Shown here in pieces: positions 23,061 to 32,950 of a stretch of DNA of 64,000 nt (its first letter is position 1; each line of letters opens with the position of its first letter). This DNA is from Hemileia vastatrix (lineage: Eukaryota > Basidiomycota > Pucciniomycetes > Pucciniales > Zaghouaniaceae), in contig JASXTE010000016.1 of the NCBI GenBank assembly GCA_030280995.1, forward strand, positions 17,468,501 through 17,532,500. The letters are read 5' to 3'. The notes under the pieces are model-generated. The model did not search any database. It worked only from the letters and a program-made list of their open reading frames with translations, and had not been told where the DNA came from. The position numbers and the translations under genes are program-made.

Positions 23061-25576
23061 TATACAAAAAATATAAAATATATAAAATATGTTACAAAGA
23101 GTGGGCACAGAAATTCCTTGAATCCTAAAAATCCACAACTCCTATACTTTTATTTTCTTCATTTACTTAAATCAAATTAAAATCTACTTTTTAATATTTT
23201 GAGAATTTTAAAGAAGAAGGGAAATAAATTTTAATAAATATTAGTATGAATTTTTTTATTTACTAGTAAAATATAGTATGTCAATTGAATTTGAAAATTA
23301 TATGTCAAGTAAAGTCTTTGTAATATCATTTTTAAGATTTTTACACCTTTTTTAGATATTTTAATGATTTGTAATATTCAATATTATCTAGTCATAAAAT
23401 AAGTATATAATTTTTTCAATTCTTGAAAATAATACAATAAATAATATAAATGCACAAAATAACATTTCATGAACAAATTGACATATTTCAAATTATATTT
23501 TCTCCATGTATTTCTGGCCAAAGAAGCTTATATGATAATGTCAGATGATATCTTTCTGGATCTAAACATTGGTGTTCTTTTTTTAAAAAAATTCAATGAA
23601 ACTGCTTAAATAGTTTAAAATATGTATTTTTCAGAATAAGTTGGATGTGGTCTGCACTGTATTAAAATTTCTATAAAAAAATCTCATTCTTCATATCTCA
23701 AGATTTGTTCAAAGTATTATTGCCTATGCTTCATTAAATGTTCAAGTTGTATTCATATTGAGTTCACCAGAATGTCAATAATTTTTCTTGGTGGTTTCAT
23801 CACTAATTCAATATGGGCTCAAAAAGATATGAATTAGGGTTCAAGGTTGTGGACTTGCTAGCAAGTCGTCCCCCATATTGCGTGGTGCTAGGGTTTAGTT
23901 TATTTAACTCTAAAGTCCTTTTAGCTGAAAATTTTTGGAAGCCTATCTTTATTTCCCACCAACAGATTTGAATTTGGCTCAGTGATAGTTGAGATATTGA
24001 CCTTTAAAAATGAGCCTTTTTTCTTTATTTTACTTTTATTTTATTTTATAATGCATATCATAATTTTTACATCACGCATTTATCCTTCCAGATTCCTCAA
24101 ACTACCTCTCTCTTTACTTTTTATTCTTCCCTTTCATCAAGGGTGTTTCTTTCTTTTTCTTACCATTTTTTTTTCTAACCCTACATTCATTTTGGCTGCT
24201 CTTATCAGTTCAGTCAAAAGTTAGTTTAAAAAATCAACAAGGTAAAAAAAGAAGTTAAAATTCAAAAATTTATAAACCTTTAGGTATATCAAAAAATTAT
24301 GGAGATTTTTAAATTCATCAAATATATATTATTCTTTTATATATTTTTAATAAATAAATCTGATATTTTAATTTACTAAACTAATGTAATTAGCCGGCAA
24401 GCTTGTGTTGTATAAACAGTAATCATGAAAGCATTAATTTGTTTCATGGGGTTCCTCCAGCCAATAGTTGTGGAAAGTACCAAACTTAGTTTCTAGACTT
24501 GTCTGCAATTTGTCTTGAGAAGTTTTAGTTACTTTAAAACTAATGAATTTAATTTTTCTTATATATTTATTTATTAATTTATGGAATTATATTAAATTTT
24601 GGTGATTTTCACCCCTTACTTAAATAAATGGAGGGAAGCATATTGCCAAATTTTCAAATCTGACATGCAAAATTGATTACTTAGACAAATTTGGTGATGC
24701 TCACCCCTTGCTTCAATAAAATTTAGGGACGGGTATTGCCAGATTTTTCAAAAAGATATATAATTTTGTTGACTTGGCTTTATTTAGAATTGCAAACTGG
24801 TTGTGAGGTGATAAAAGTATTTTTGTGATGAGTATTTTGGCACAGGTGTCATTATTATTTTACCATCTGAAATTCCAAAAGTGCAATATTTTATAGTCAA
24901 GTAAGGACAAATGGTGTTATCAGAGTCTCATGGTATAACTATTTTTGATAATATTAAAAGTAACTATTAAATCAGGAAGCAAAAAGAATATCTGTTCCCT
25001 CATAGAGAAGACACATGACATTGAGCTTTTAGAAAAAAGTAGTGATTCCATTCTCCAAATCATAATCATCAATACCAAATTTAGTGAAAGTGGAAGAAAA
25101 ATGAGCCTTTTTATATTTTGATTGATAAATTTTGAACCTCTCCTTCATTTGCTTAGTATTCATGTTGATTCTCCATTTTTTTTTTAACTTCATTTGCCAT
25201 CAACAAGAAGCCATTAACCTTTGATGAAGGTGGCCGTCAAATTCAGGTGTAATTCTCACATCCAAGAAATGCATCATAATTTTTATTTAATTTTAAGGAA
25301 ATTGATGATTATGAGCTAATCTTCCTTTTATAGTTCTCCAGACTTTGATTTCTTAGTTGAGGGGCTTGCATTACAGGAAGACCTTTGTGATAAAGTGTTT
25401 TTTTTGATTTTCCTGTTGAGTGTTGGATTTTCCGGGAAGCTTTATGAAAATTTTATGTTGCAAGAAAAGAGATTAAGAGGATGAAAATATGAGAAGAGAA
25501 AGGAAAAAACATTTCTGTTTAAAATTTTACAATAAAATGGTTCAAATCTCTGTGAGGGGTGTGTGCTGAGAATTAA

Positions 25577-26005
25577 TTACACTACACACCAAGTAAGATA
25601 TCCCTGATAGGGATATCCAGTGCAAGTTGGGGATATTTTAGGGTGGGAAATAAGGTCAGAAAAGTAAATGTAAGAAAAAAAGTGCAAGAAAAAAAAGTGT
25701 AAGAAAAATCATTTGCAACCATGAATTTTTTTTTTTTCAAAAAAAAATTGTAATAAATAGAAAAAAAATAATAAATGAAATAAAAAAATCATTTTTTCGG
25801 AGAAAAAAAAATTAAAAAACAAAATTTCCCATGGTTGCAAAATATTTTTCTTACCCTTATTTTTCTCACAGTTTTTTTTTTCACATATTTTCCTTACACA
25901 TATTTTTCTTATACATATTTTTCTGACACATATTTTTCTATCATTATGTCTCTCCCTAAAATATCCCTAACTTGTGCTGGATATCTCACTTGGTGCATAG
26001 TGTGA
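25577..26005. mobile_element. Foldback MITE (429 bp) with TTACACTACACACCAAGT ends
   Basis: The left end TTACACTACACACCAAGTAA, GATATCC and CAAGTTGGGGATATTTTAGG pair with the right end CCCTAAAATATCCCTAACTT, GGATATC and CACTTGGTGCATAGTGTGA. The left arm carries an extra short CTGATAGGGATAT segment. The centre is made of A- or T-rich tracts and TTTTTCTTACACATA repeats. There is no ORF. It lies in the right part of the Harbinger copy 20231-26194. Confidence 0.8.
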
Positions 26006-26194
26006 GATGATAGAGGTATGGGTGCCACATATGACTGGAGGGGGTGGGAAAGGAAGGGATGGCGTGGCCAACATGTGGTTGCAAAAAAGAATTTGGAAAA
26101 AGTGCTTATTTGAGGTCATAACTGACACCCATTTTTGAAATAATTGACCTTTTTGCAAAATTTACATGCTGATTTTCCAAAACTGACACCCCCT

Positions 26195-27326
26195 GATGAT
26201 TAACCCAAAACAATCCAAGCTGAAAAGACACCAAAGGTATTCCAAAAATATTCCAAAAGTGTACCAAAATAAATCCAAAAAGTTCCCAAGAGTGCAAATG
26301 AAATCAGTAAAGTTGGGATTTCCTTTGGAAATGAAAAATGATTGTTACAAATATGCAAATTATCATGACATAAGAATTTCAGAAGTTTTATTCTTTAAGT
26401 ATGCAATATTAATTCAAAAAAATATAAAATAGTGTAGAAAAATTACTCAAATTCAAAGTTCAATATCTCAGCAACCACTGAACCAAATTAAAAACTATTA
26501 ATGGGAAATAGATAGTAGGCTTCAGATGAATCTTCATATTAAAGGACATGAGATTCTAATATACCTTATCCCAATTATGATGTTTTTTTCAAAATTGTAA
26601 AATAGTTTGATAAGTGATGATGAAAATGATAACAATAGGTGTTCAATAAGTTCACCATTATCCAGGGAAGCTTCCTATATAGATTGGAAGTGCATTCATG
26701 ATAGAAAGAAAGAGATGTCAGATAGGCATGAAAAAAATAAATTACTTACCTTGATGGAAAGGTAGAAAAAAATACAGTGAGAATGAGTGAATTTGTAACT
26801 TGGGGGAAATTGAAAATGGAGAAAGTGAAAGGCATAAGGAATGCACTATGAACATTTCAAAAAAAAAAGGCTCAAATTTTATGCTCAATATCTCAGAAAC
26901 ATCAAGATTCATGGAAGGATGATAGATTCAGCTGGAAAAAGTTGATGAACCAAGAAATAAAAATGAAGGAGTCTACTGTGATGTGAATGATGAAAATTTG
27001 TTTTGGAAATTTTGACTAAGAAAAATTTAAAAAAATTCAAAATTGTGACAATTAAATGCTTTCAGTTCAGTGAGGGATGTTTTCCAAGGATAGCTGGGCA
27101 AAGAGGGTGATCTGTGTGTAGTGTTTTACAGCGATTATGTGAAAAAGGAAGGGATTTTCTGGCTAACATCTGGTTGTAAAGAAAATTTATGCAAAAAGTG
27201 CTGATTTGAGGTCAAAACCGATACCCATTTTTGAAATAAGTGACTTTTTTTGCAAAATTTAAGTGCTGATTTGGTTTGAAGTCTACATTTAAGTAAAGTG
27301 CAAATTTGCCAAAACTAACACCCCCT
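26195..27326 (+). mobile_element. 5'-truncated PIF/Harbinger-like copy
   Basis: The right end is clear (AAATTTGCCAAAACTAACAC then CCCCT, with the inner ACCCATTTTTGAAATAAGTG block). The left side starts in the interior (CCAAAAGTGTACCAAAAT), as in 42600-42650 reversed. It has no TIR on the left and no transposase. Confidence 0.7.
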
Positions 27327-27758
27327 AATATGTGAGTACTAAATTTTTTAAAATATATTAGCTTTTTATCATCAGCATATCAAAACAGAAAGGTATAAAT
27401 TTTAATTTGATTAATATTCATTCCAAAAAAATGGGGTTTTTGATTTAAATTTTTTTTCAAGTTCTGTGCATTACCTTCTACATGCTATATATTATATTTT
27501 TTATTATTATTAGTTTATTTTGTAAAATTCTACTCTTTTCCTCTATTTCCCAACCCTTACAGATAAATAAAAAATTATCTCAAGATTATTTTCCTGTTAC
27601 AAATACCTTATTTTCATCTCCCCACCATTTGTTCCATGCACTCTTCCCCTTTATACTTCTTTCCAGCCCTATCCAACCCTTTCCACTATTTCCAATCCCT
27701 TTTTACTCCCTCCCCAAGCCTTGATACCTACTTTTATTCATATAAGTAGAGGTGCTGT
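27327..27758. repeat. Pyrimidine-rich half of a strand-switch element, cut by the gypsy insertion
   Basis: After A+T-rich sequence, 27590-27725 is nearly pure C/T. Its purine-rich counterpart appears on the other side of the insertion at 40508-40900. No gene. Confidence 0.6.
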
Positions 27759-28846
27759 TGTAGACAATCCTATAGTACTAGCTTTACGCCTTGACCAAGG
27801 GAGTTGGAGAAAAACCAGAGAAAAAATCCCCTGTCCCTTTAGAAAAATAGAGTGAGATTTACTTGCTAAAGTAAGTTGGTTCCTGTTTGCTAAAGCCCCC
27901 TTTTCAACACACTTGACTGCTTGATGAGGCAAGAAAGTAGTCCCCAGACAGACTACCAGACCAAAGAACTGAAATAGAGACCAATGTCCACACAAGAGAA
28001 AGCAAAGATACTTGATGTAGGCTGCAAATCCACACCAGAGACAGCAATAATACTTGATATAGCTTGCAAGACTATACCAGAGAACCTGTTGCTAAAGTTG
28101 AGTTAAATGAAGAACTAACCTTGAAACAAACACAGCCAATTGTGGCCAAAAACAGTAAAAACTGAGTGAGGAACAAGGATATCACCTCCGGATGGTTGTA
28201 TGATAATTAAAGTTGCCCCAAACTGTCTTATTCACTATGTACACACAGACCACTATCTAAGAGCCCATGTACACCAACAAATTTGGCACCTGTACCAGCC
28301 AAATTGAATAAAAACCCTCCAGAAGCGTTCCCAACCTTCTAAAACAGAGGCGGGCGGGCCGCCCAACATCAGAGGTGCCGCCTGAAGCGGCCCAGCCTCC
28401 CTGAAGCCAGAAAACCAATAAAAACACCTAATCTACTTAGAAAAATTCACTACAACTACTAAAACCCTTAAAACACAAAATTATGCTATAACAACATTGA
28501 GACATGAAATATAGAGCTAAATTAGCCCTATCTAATGGTACTAAGCACTTAACCCTAAGACTTAAGGTTAGCCCGTAAAACACAAAACAAAATTAAACAG
28601 CTATCTTTTGTAACTGAAAAATGAGGAAATGACCCCTTAAAACTTAGAATATGAAAAATATAAACAAGACATAAAATATAGAGTAAAACGGGGGCTATCC
28701 AATGATAGTACCCACATACCAACAGTCCCAATATTCACGTAATAAAACCAGAAAAACACCCAATTCTTCAACAGATGCCAATTAAGACATGCACAAACAA
28801 CGCCAAACAACACAACAAAGGCCCCTTCCAATGTTGGAAGACCACA
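27759..28846 (-). repeat. 3' LTR of the minus-strand gypsy element
   Basis: It reads TGTAGACAATCCTATAGTAC ... TTGGAAGACCACA on the + strand (1088 bp). It matches 39413-40503 over its whole length with scattered differences. It includes a G+C-rich patch (28345-28410: GGCGGGCGGGCCGCCCAAC) unlike the surrounding A+T-rich DNA. Confidence 0.93.
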
Positions 28847-29538
28847 TCCTACCTCCAATTAAGAATTTCTACATTCTTTCTTCATCAAACCACCATATTC
28901 AACCTTCTTCCCAAATCTGCCTCTGAAATAGGTCTTTGCCAATACTGCATTGACAATAATCTAATCTGCACCATCACACCTCCTGTCCATCCATACAGAA
29001 CGTCCTGTGATGTCTGCCACTCCAGAAAGAAGACCTGCTACAGACCTGCTTCATTATCTTCTGCAACAGCTTCACCTCCACCTCAACCTGGTTCATCTTC
29101 TACCAGCACCAAAAGATCTAGGCCATCCATCTTGATTCCCAGATTAATCAAAAAGTTGCACCCTTCCCAGATGAGTGCCAAAACCACTAAAACAACAAGT
29201 TCCACCATCCCTGGTACTTCTGATGGTAAAAAAACTTCCATTTCTTCCTTCCACTTTATAAAACTGATGACTTCTCAGTTCCTCCATCTTCTGACAGTGA
29301 TTATACCAATGTAGGATCCCTTGAACCACCAACACCAAACCACTTGCCCGCAATTAAGGCCAAGTTCCAACAACACACATATCAACAGAAACACTTTCTG
29401 CTAAACTACTTCCAATCCACTCCTGCTAGAGATCAACAGGACATTGAGAACAGAAGACACCTCATTCACCAGTTCAAGGCTAATTCTGAACACTTCATTT
29501 CATCTCTTGATTCCATCTGTAATTCCACTAGTACTTGA
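28775..29538 (+). pseudogene. Antisense Cys-rich gene A inside the gypsy element
   Basis: No known family is recognised with confidence. The + strand encodes a Cys-rich N-terminal module (CQYCIDNNLIC, then SCDVCHSRKKTCYRPA) reminiscent of a fungal Zn-cluster but not a canonical Zn2Cys6. A Ser/Pro/Thr-rich linker follows, then after one frameshift near 29260 an acidic stretch (DDFSVPPSSDSDYTNV) and a C-terminal region (29344-29538) with FQQHTYQQKHFLLNYF. The start is unclear: the only upstream ATG (28775) lies in the LTR. The protein is paralogous to gene B at 30153. Its orientation is opposite to gag-pol. A DNA- or RNA-binding role is possible inference only. Confidence 0.55.
28847..28857 (-). 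other. Probable polypurine tract of the minus-strand gypsy element
   Basis: On the minus strand GGAGGTAGGA immediately precedes the 3' LTR. Confidence 0.6.
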
Positions 29539-29597
29539 GCTTGATTCAGAAAAGAAAAATTGACCACACCCTCTATAGGATGTAACGACAAACAACC

Positions 29598-30002
29598 CTC
29601 AGTTTTAAGTCTTGGGGGACTATCCTAATTTTTTTGTCTTGGAGGACTCAAAAACCCTCAGTTTAAAGTCTTGGGGGACTCAAAAACCTAAATCATAAAC
29701 ACAGAACCAGATATCAACCACATTAAGACACAGAGAAAAAACTAACATTCTGGGGTAATTGTGAATAGAACTTCCAGCCCATCAATTACCCCTAAACTTG
29801 CCTTTGCTAAATTCAGAGTCCCCCTGTGGATACCCTCTGCCAATCTTTCAAACCCATTCCTCAGTTTATAGTCTTGGGGGACTACACCATCAAACAATTC
29901 TCAGTTTAAAGTCTTGGGGGACTAACACAGTGTTCAGTTTAAATTCTTGATGGACTATTCTTGAAACAATAGATTTTTCAGTTTAGAGTCTTGATGGACT
30001 AG
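29598..30002. repeat. Six copies of a TTTAAAGTCTTGGGGGACT repeat
   Basis: Copies start near 29598, 29656, 29859, 29900, 29933 and 29978. The last two have CTTGATGGACT. Degenerate versions recur at 32420 and 32685. Spacing is irregular, so it is a dispersed motif rather than a strict tandem array. It begins 60 bp after gene A ends. Confidence 0.8.
29749..29845. repeat. Hairpin module copy 1 (GGGGTAATT / AATTACCCC)
   Basis: A 9-bp perfect stem with a loop of about 24 nt is followed by CTTGCC and an AGTCCCCCTGTGGATACC tail. It matches copies at 32509 and 32769. The stem differs from those by a paired change (C-G to T-A), so pairing is kept. Confidence 0.75.
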
Positions 30003-30152
30003 CAGAATTTTGCATAAAATAGACCCAGCAAATTTCATACAGAATACACCTACAGCCAACCTGCTGAACTTCTACCTTCACTTCATCATCTACCCATCAC
30101 TGACAAAAATATTCTTCTTATCTCTTTCCATCATCTTTTCTCACCACAGATC

Positions 30153-31721
30153 ATGGCTGGATCCCCTGATTTTGACCCCTCCAATCTTCCTTGCTTCACT
30201 GCTCCCAAGGACTATGCCTGCAAACAGTGCATCCACATGTGCAGACCTTGCACATTCACTCTTCCAACTCCTGAAGCCAAATTCTACAACAGGGCCTGTG
30301 ATTCTTGCTACTCCAAAAAGAATAAATGTGACAGAGATGCCAACTACCCTATTCCTCCTCCTTCACCTTCTAAAAAATACCTCTCCAGATCCCCTACCAG
30401 ATCCCCAGATCTTGGTCCAGCCTCTTCATCTTTATCCTCAGCACCATCGAGAAGATCCCAGAACTCAGTTTCCAGAACTCTCCCAAAAAGGCCTGCTTTA
30501 ACTCCCCAAGAAACAGCTTTTATCTCTGCTAATTTAGCTCCAAAAGCTTCAAAATCAGCTCCTAGGCTGCTAGACCATGTCCAGGGGGCCTGGCCGACGT
30601 CGGGAAGCCCGCCCACCTCACTAGACAGTGAAAATCAGGCTCAATACTTCTGAAAACAACCAGAAAACAGCTAAATTCCTCCAATCAACAAAAACAACTC
30701 CACGCAGCCACCTCCCACTTCTCTTAAAGCAATGCAGCCAACCTTTCTAAGGTCCAAAAACTCTAAAATTTCCCAAACTTCTAGGAGACCTGCCAGAGGA
30801 CCCCAGGAAGACACCAGAGCACCCAACACTGCACCAAAGCAACAACTTTGACCCCAGTTAAGGCAACAAAACTAAACCTCTCCTTTGTCAGCCAACTATT
30901 CTTCTGAAAGTTACATTCCTTCAAAAGCTCCATCCAGAAGAGATCAATCCGCTTCCAGATCACCCTCTCCTGCCTCATCTTATAACAACCCTGGTACTCC
31001 ATCACCAGCACCTCATCCAACTGAATCAAGCAGAAATATTAACAACAGCAACAACAGGCCTGCTGCTCCAACTAAGCCCCAGGAACATCAGCCTCCTTGT
31101 TCACCTTCTCAAAACCTTTCAGAGGATGACCAAGAGAATCCATATCTTTCCCTGATTGATCCACCTACTATCACCTTTCCAAAATCTTCAGAAGTCCAAA
31201 TTCCGGCCGCTTACAAATTTGATAAGCTTCCAATCTGTAAGTACCACATTAATTCATCCAATTTCTTCAACAAAAATAATTACTGATCCAATTCTTCTTG
31301 TCTAGTTGGCACCCCTCCTCCTGAATCTACTATTGGAGTTGGTTAACCTCTAGAAACCTCTTTGACCCTGGATTATGGAGACATGAAACAACACCTCAGC
31401 ACCATGTGTTCAAACATTCTGAAAGCCTTTGCCCTCCATGGACCTTTAAATGACTTTGAGAAAACCTTGAGGAAACAACTATTGGACAACCACTGGAAGA
31501 TGTCTAGGATCATTAAGCACACCTTCCAACAATCCATTCCTGCCTCTTCTTCTTCCTCTTCTGAACTTCCATCCAAACCCATTCCTGCCCATTATAATCA
31601 ATATAATCTCTCCAGCAGGATGCACTTCAAAGAACACAGTGCGTCCCACAATCCCAACAAAAAACAAAAACGACATCATAATCTGGACCAGCCTCCAGAA
31701 ACTTCATCATCCAGACATTGA
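30153..31721 (+). pseudogene. Antisense Cys-rich gene B inside the gypsy element
   Basis: The frame opens with MAGSPDFDPSNLPCF and a Cys-rich module: YACKQCIHMCRPCTF, then RACDSCYSKKNKCDRD. The second part resembles half of a fungal Zn2Cys6 cluster. Long Ser/Pro-rich linkers follow. Stops at 30651 and three more before 30885 lie in the same frame, so the gene reads through to the segment beginning SANYSSESYIPSK. A 69-bp intron (31237-31305) joins this to the last exon, which has one more in-frame TAA at 31344 and ends at 31721 after LTLDYGDMKQHLSTMCSNIL. The 30654-30884 part might instead be a second intron. It is paralogous to gene A. Function is unknown; nucleic-acid binding is inference. 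Confidence 0.6.
31237..31305 (+). other. Spliceosomal intron in antisense gene B
   Basis: Consensus donor GTAAGT, branch-like TTACTGAT about 18 nt before the acceptor, and CTTGTCTAG acceptor. It is 69 bp, phase 1. The frame on both sides is coherent. This shows the + strand here was, at least once, an mRNA template in its own right. Confidence 0.75.
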
Positions 31722-32508
31722 GCTCCTGCATAAAGATTAAAAACATAATAATAAATAAATAAATAAAAATTAATAACTATAAATTCTAATTTTTTTTTAC
31801 ATGCTAATAACATACTAAAATTAAAAATTGATAAATGAAATAAAATAAAAGATAAAAAATAATACAAATGGTATCCCCCAGCCAATTGATGAGCTGATCC
31901 CCTGATACCTTGCCCACATCCAAGTGCACTTTGATGTGGATACACCTTAAATAATTTAAATGATTTGAAATAAGAAAAATAAATTAGGGTAATAATGAGA
32001 ATAAAAAAATAAAAAAGTGAAATTAATGAAAATAAAAATAAAATGATAAAATAGCATTGCCCAGTTAATTGATGAGCCTTTCCCCACCAATGCTTGCCCA
32101 CATCCAGGTGACCCTGATGTGGTTACACCCTATATTTTTGATTTTATAATTTTAACAACCCCCATAAAAAAAATAAAAATAAAAAAAGAGAAAAAAGAAA
32201 ATAATCTGAAACTACTATCTAGCAAAATCATAACTAAAAGAGCAAAGAAAGTCCAGCTCCATGGATGGTTCAGATTAAGAGATGGTCCAGTAATAGAAAG
32301 TCTAGTCCATAGAAATGATCACTGGGTGGGCTCCCTCCAATAAGTTGAAATGATGGGATACCACCAGTGATCCAACACCAACCCAAAAAAACCAAAGATA
32401 AAGAAGCCAGTCCCAAACCAGTTTAAAGTCATAGTGGACTTGAAACCTGAATAACAAACAACAGAACTAGAATTCAACTAGGAAAAACAAAAGACTTGAG
32501 ACAGAAAT
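31722..32508. other. Noncoding spacer with two related hairpin blocks
   Basis: Two blocks (31868-31950 and 32050-32135) share CCAATTGATGAGC-like and TTGCCCACATCCA sequences and end GATGTGG.TACACC. Each has a CCACATC / GATGTGG stem (31914-31920 with 31933-31939; 32098-32104 with 32116-32122). The rest is A-rich. No gene is credible on either strand. Confidence 0.65.
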
Positions 32509-32605
32509 TCTGGGGTAACTTTTCTCCAGAGCAGCCAACTCATCAGTTACCCCCACACTTGCCAAAATGAAATCTAGAAGCCCCCCCTGGGTACCTTCTA
32601 ACAAA
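32509..32605. repeat. Hairpin module copy 2 (GGGGTAACT / AGTTACCCC)
   Basis: A 9-bp perfect stem, then CACACTTGCCAAAATGAAATC and a CCCCCTGGGTACC tail. Upstream it shares the TTTAAAGTC.NNN.GGACT and AACCTGAATAACAAAC context with the other copies. Confidence 0.8.
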
Positions 32606-32768
32606 AACACAACATCCAACACAATAAACCAAAACCAATAAGAGTGAAGAGTCCAGCACTTGAAAACTATAGGGAATTCCAGTTTAAATTCATAGAGGAA
32701 TAAAACCTGTGAAAAGAAACCAATACTAGGGTTCAACCAAATTAAGAGAAAGGGTTGGAAACAGACAA

Positions 32769-32870
32769 TCTGGGGTAACTGTTCTACAGAGCAGCCAGCC
32801 CATCAGTTACCCCTACACTTGCCAAGATCAAATCTAGAAGCCCCACCCACGGGTACCTTCTAACAAAAAG
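32769..32870. repeat. Hairpin module copy 3 (GGGGTAACT / AGTTACCCC)
   Basis: The stem is identical to copy 2 (32772-32780 with 32805-32813), with the same downstream CTTGCCAAGATCAAATCTAG and GGGTACCTTCTAAC. It ends about 80 bp before the end of pol. Confidence 0.8.
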
Positions 32871-32950
32871 TTTCCAACACAAAAGTTGCTCTGCAACACC
32901 AAAAATTCCAAAATTTAAAGAACGTTCCATAGTTTATCCTCATTGCAGAG

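Larger units (their letters stand above)
22015..23887. mobile_element. Inverted-repeat transposon with palindromic TTGCTAGCAA termini
   Basis: The left end CACCACGCAATATTTGGGGG leads into GGACTTGCTAGCAAGTCC. The right end is the inverse: GGACTTGCTAGCAAGTCGTC, then CCCCCATATTGCGTGGTG. The TIR is therefore about 36 bp and contains a self-complementary ACTTGCTAGCAAGT core. It is 1.87 kb with no transposase ORF, so it is non-autonomous. The superfamily is unknown to me; target duplication is unclear. It lies inside the Harbinger copy, whose sequence resumes at 23888. Related ends occur at 5683, 6475 and 56763. Confidence 0.8.
20231..26194 (+). mobile_element. Forward PIF/Harbinger-like element carrying two nested insertions
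   Basis: The left end GGGGTGTCAGTTCTGG and the right end CCAAAACTGACACCCCCT are recognisable TIRs. The interior follows the family order: transposase remnant, pyrimidine-rich block, CAATATCTCAGC-type blocks in reverse, the ACCAACACATGTT region. It is interrupted by the TTGCTAGCAA element (22015-23887) and by the foldback element (25577-26005). After subtraction the copy is about 3.7 kb. Confidence 0.75.

Noticed and set aside
22422..23138. ORFs of 93-126 aa on both strands
   Set aside because: They are translations of pyrimidine- and purine-rich low-complexity DNA in a non-autonomous transposon.
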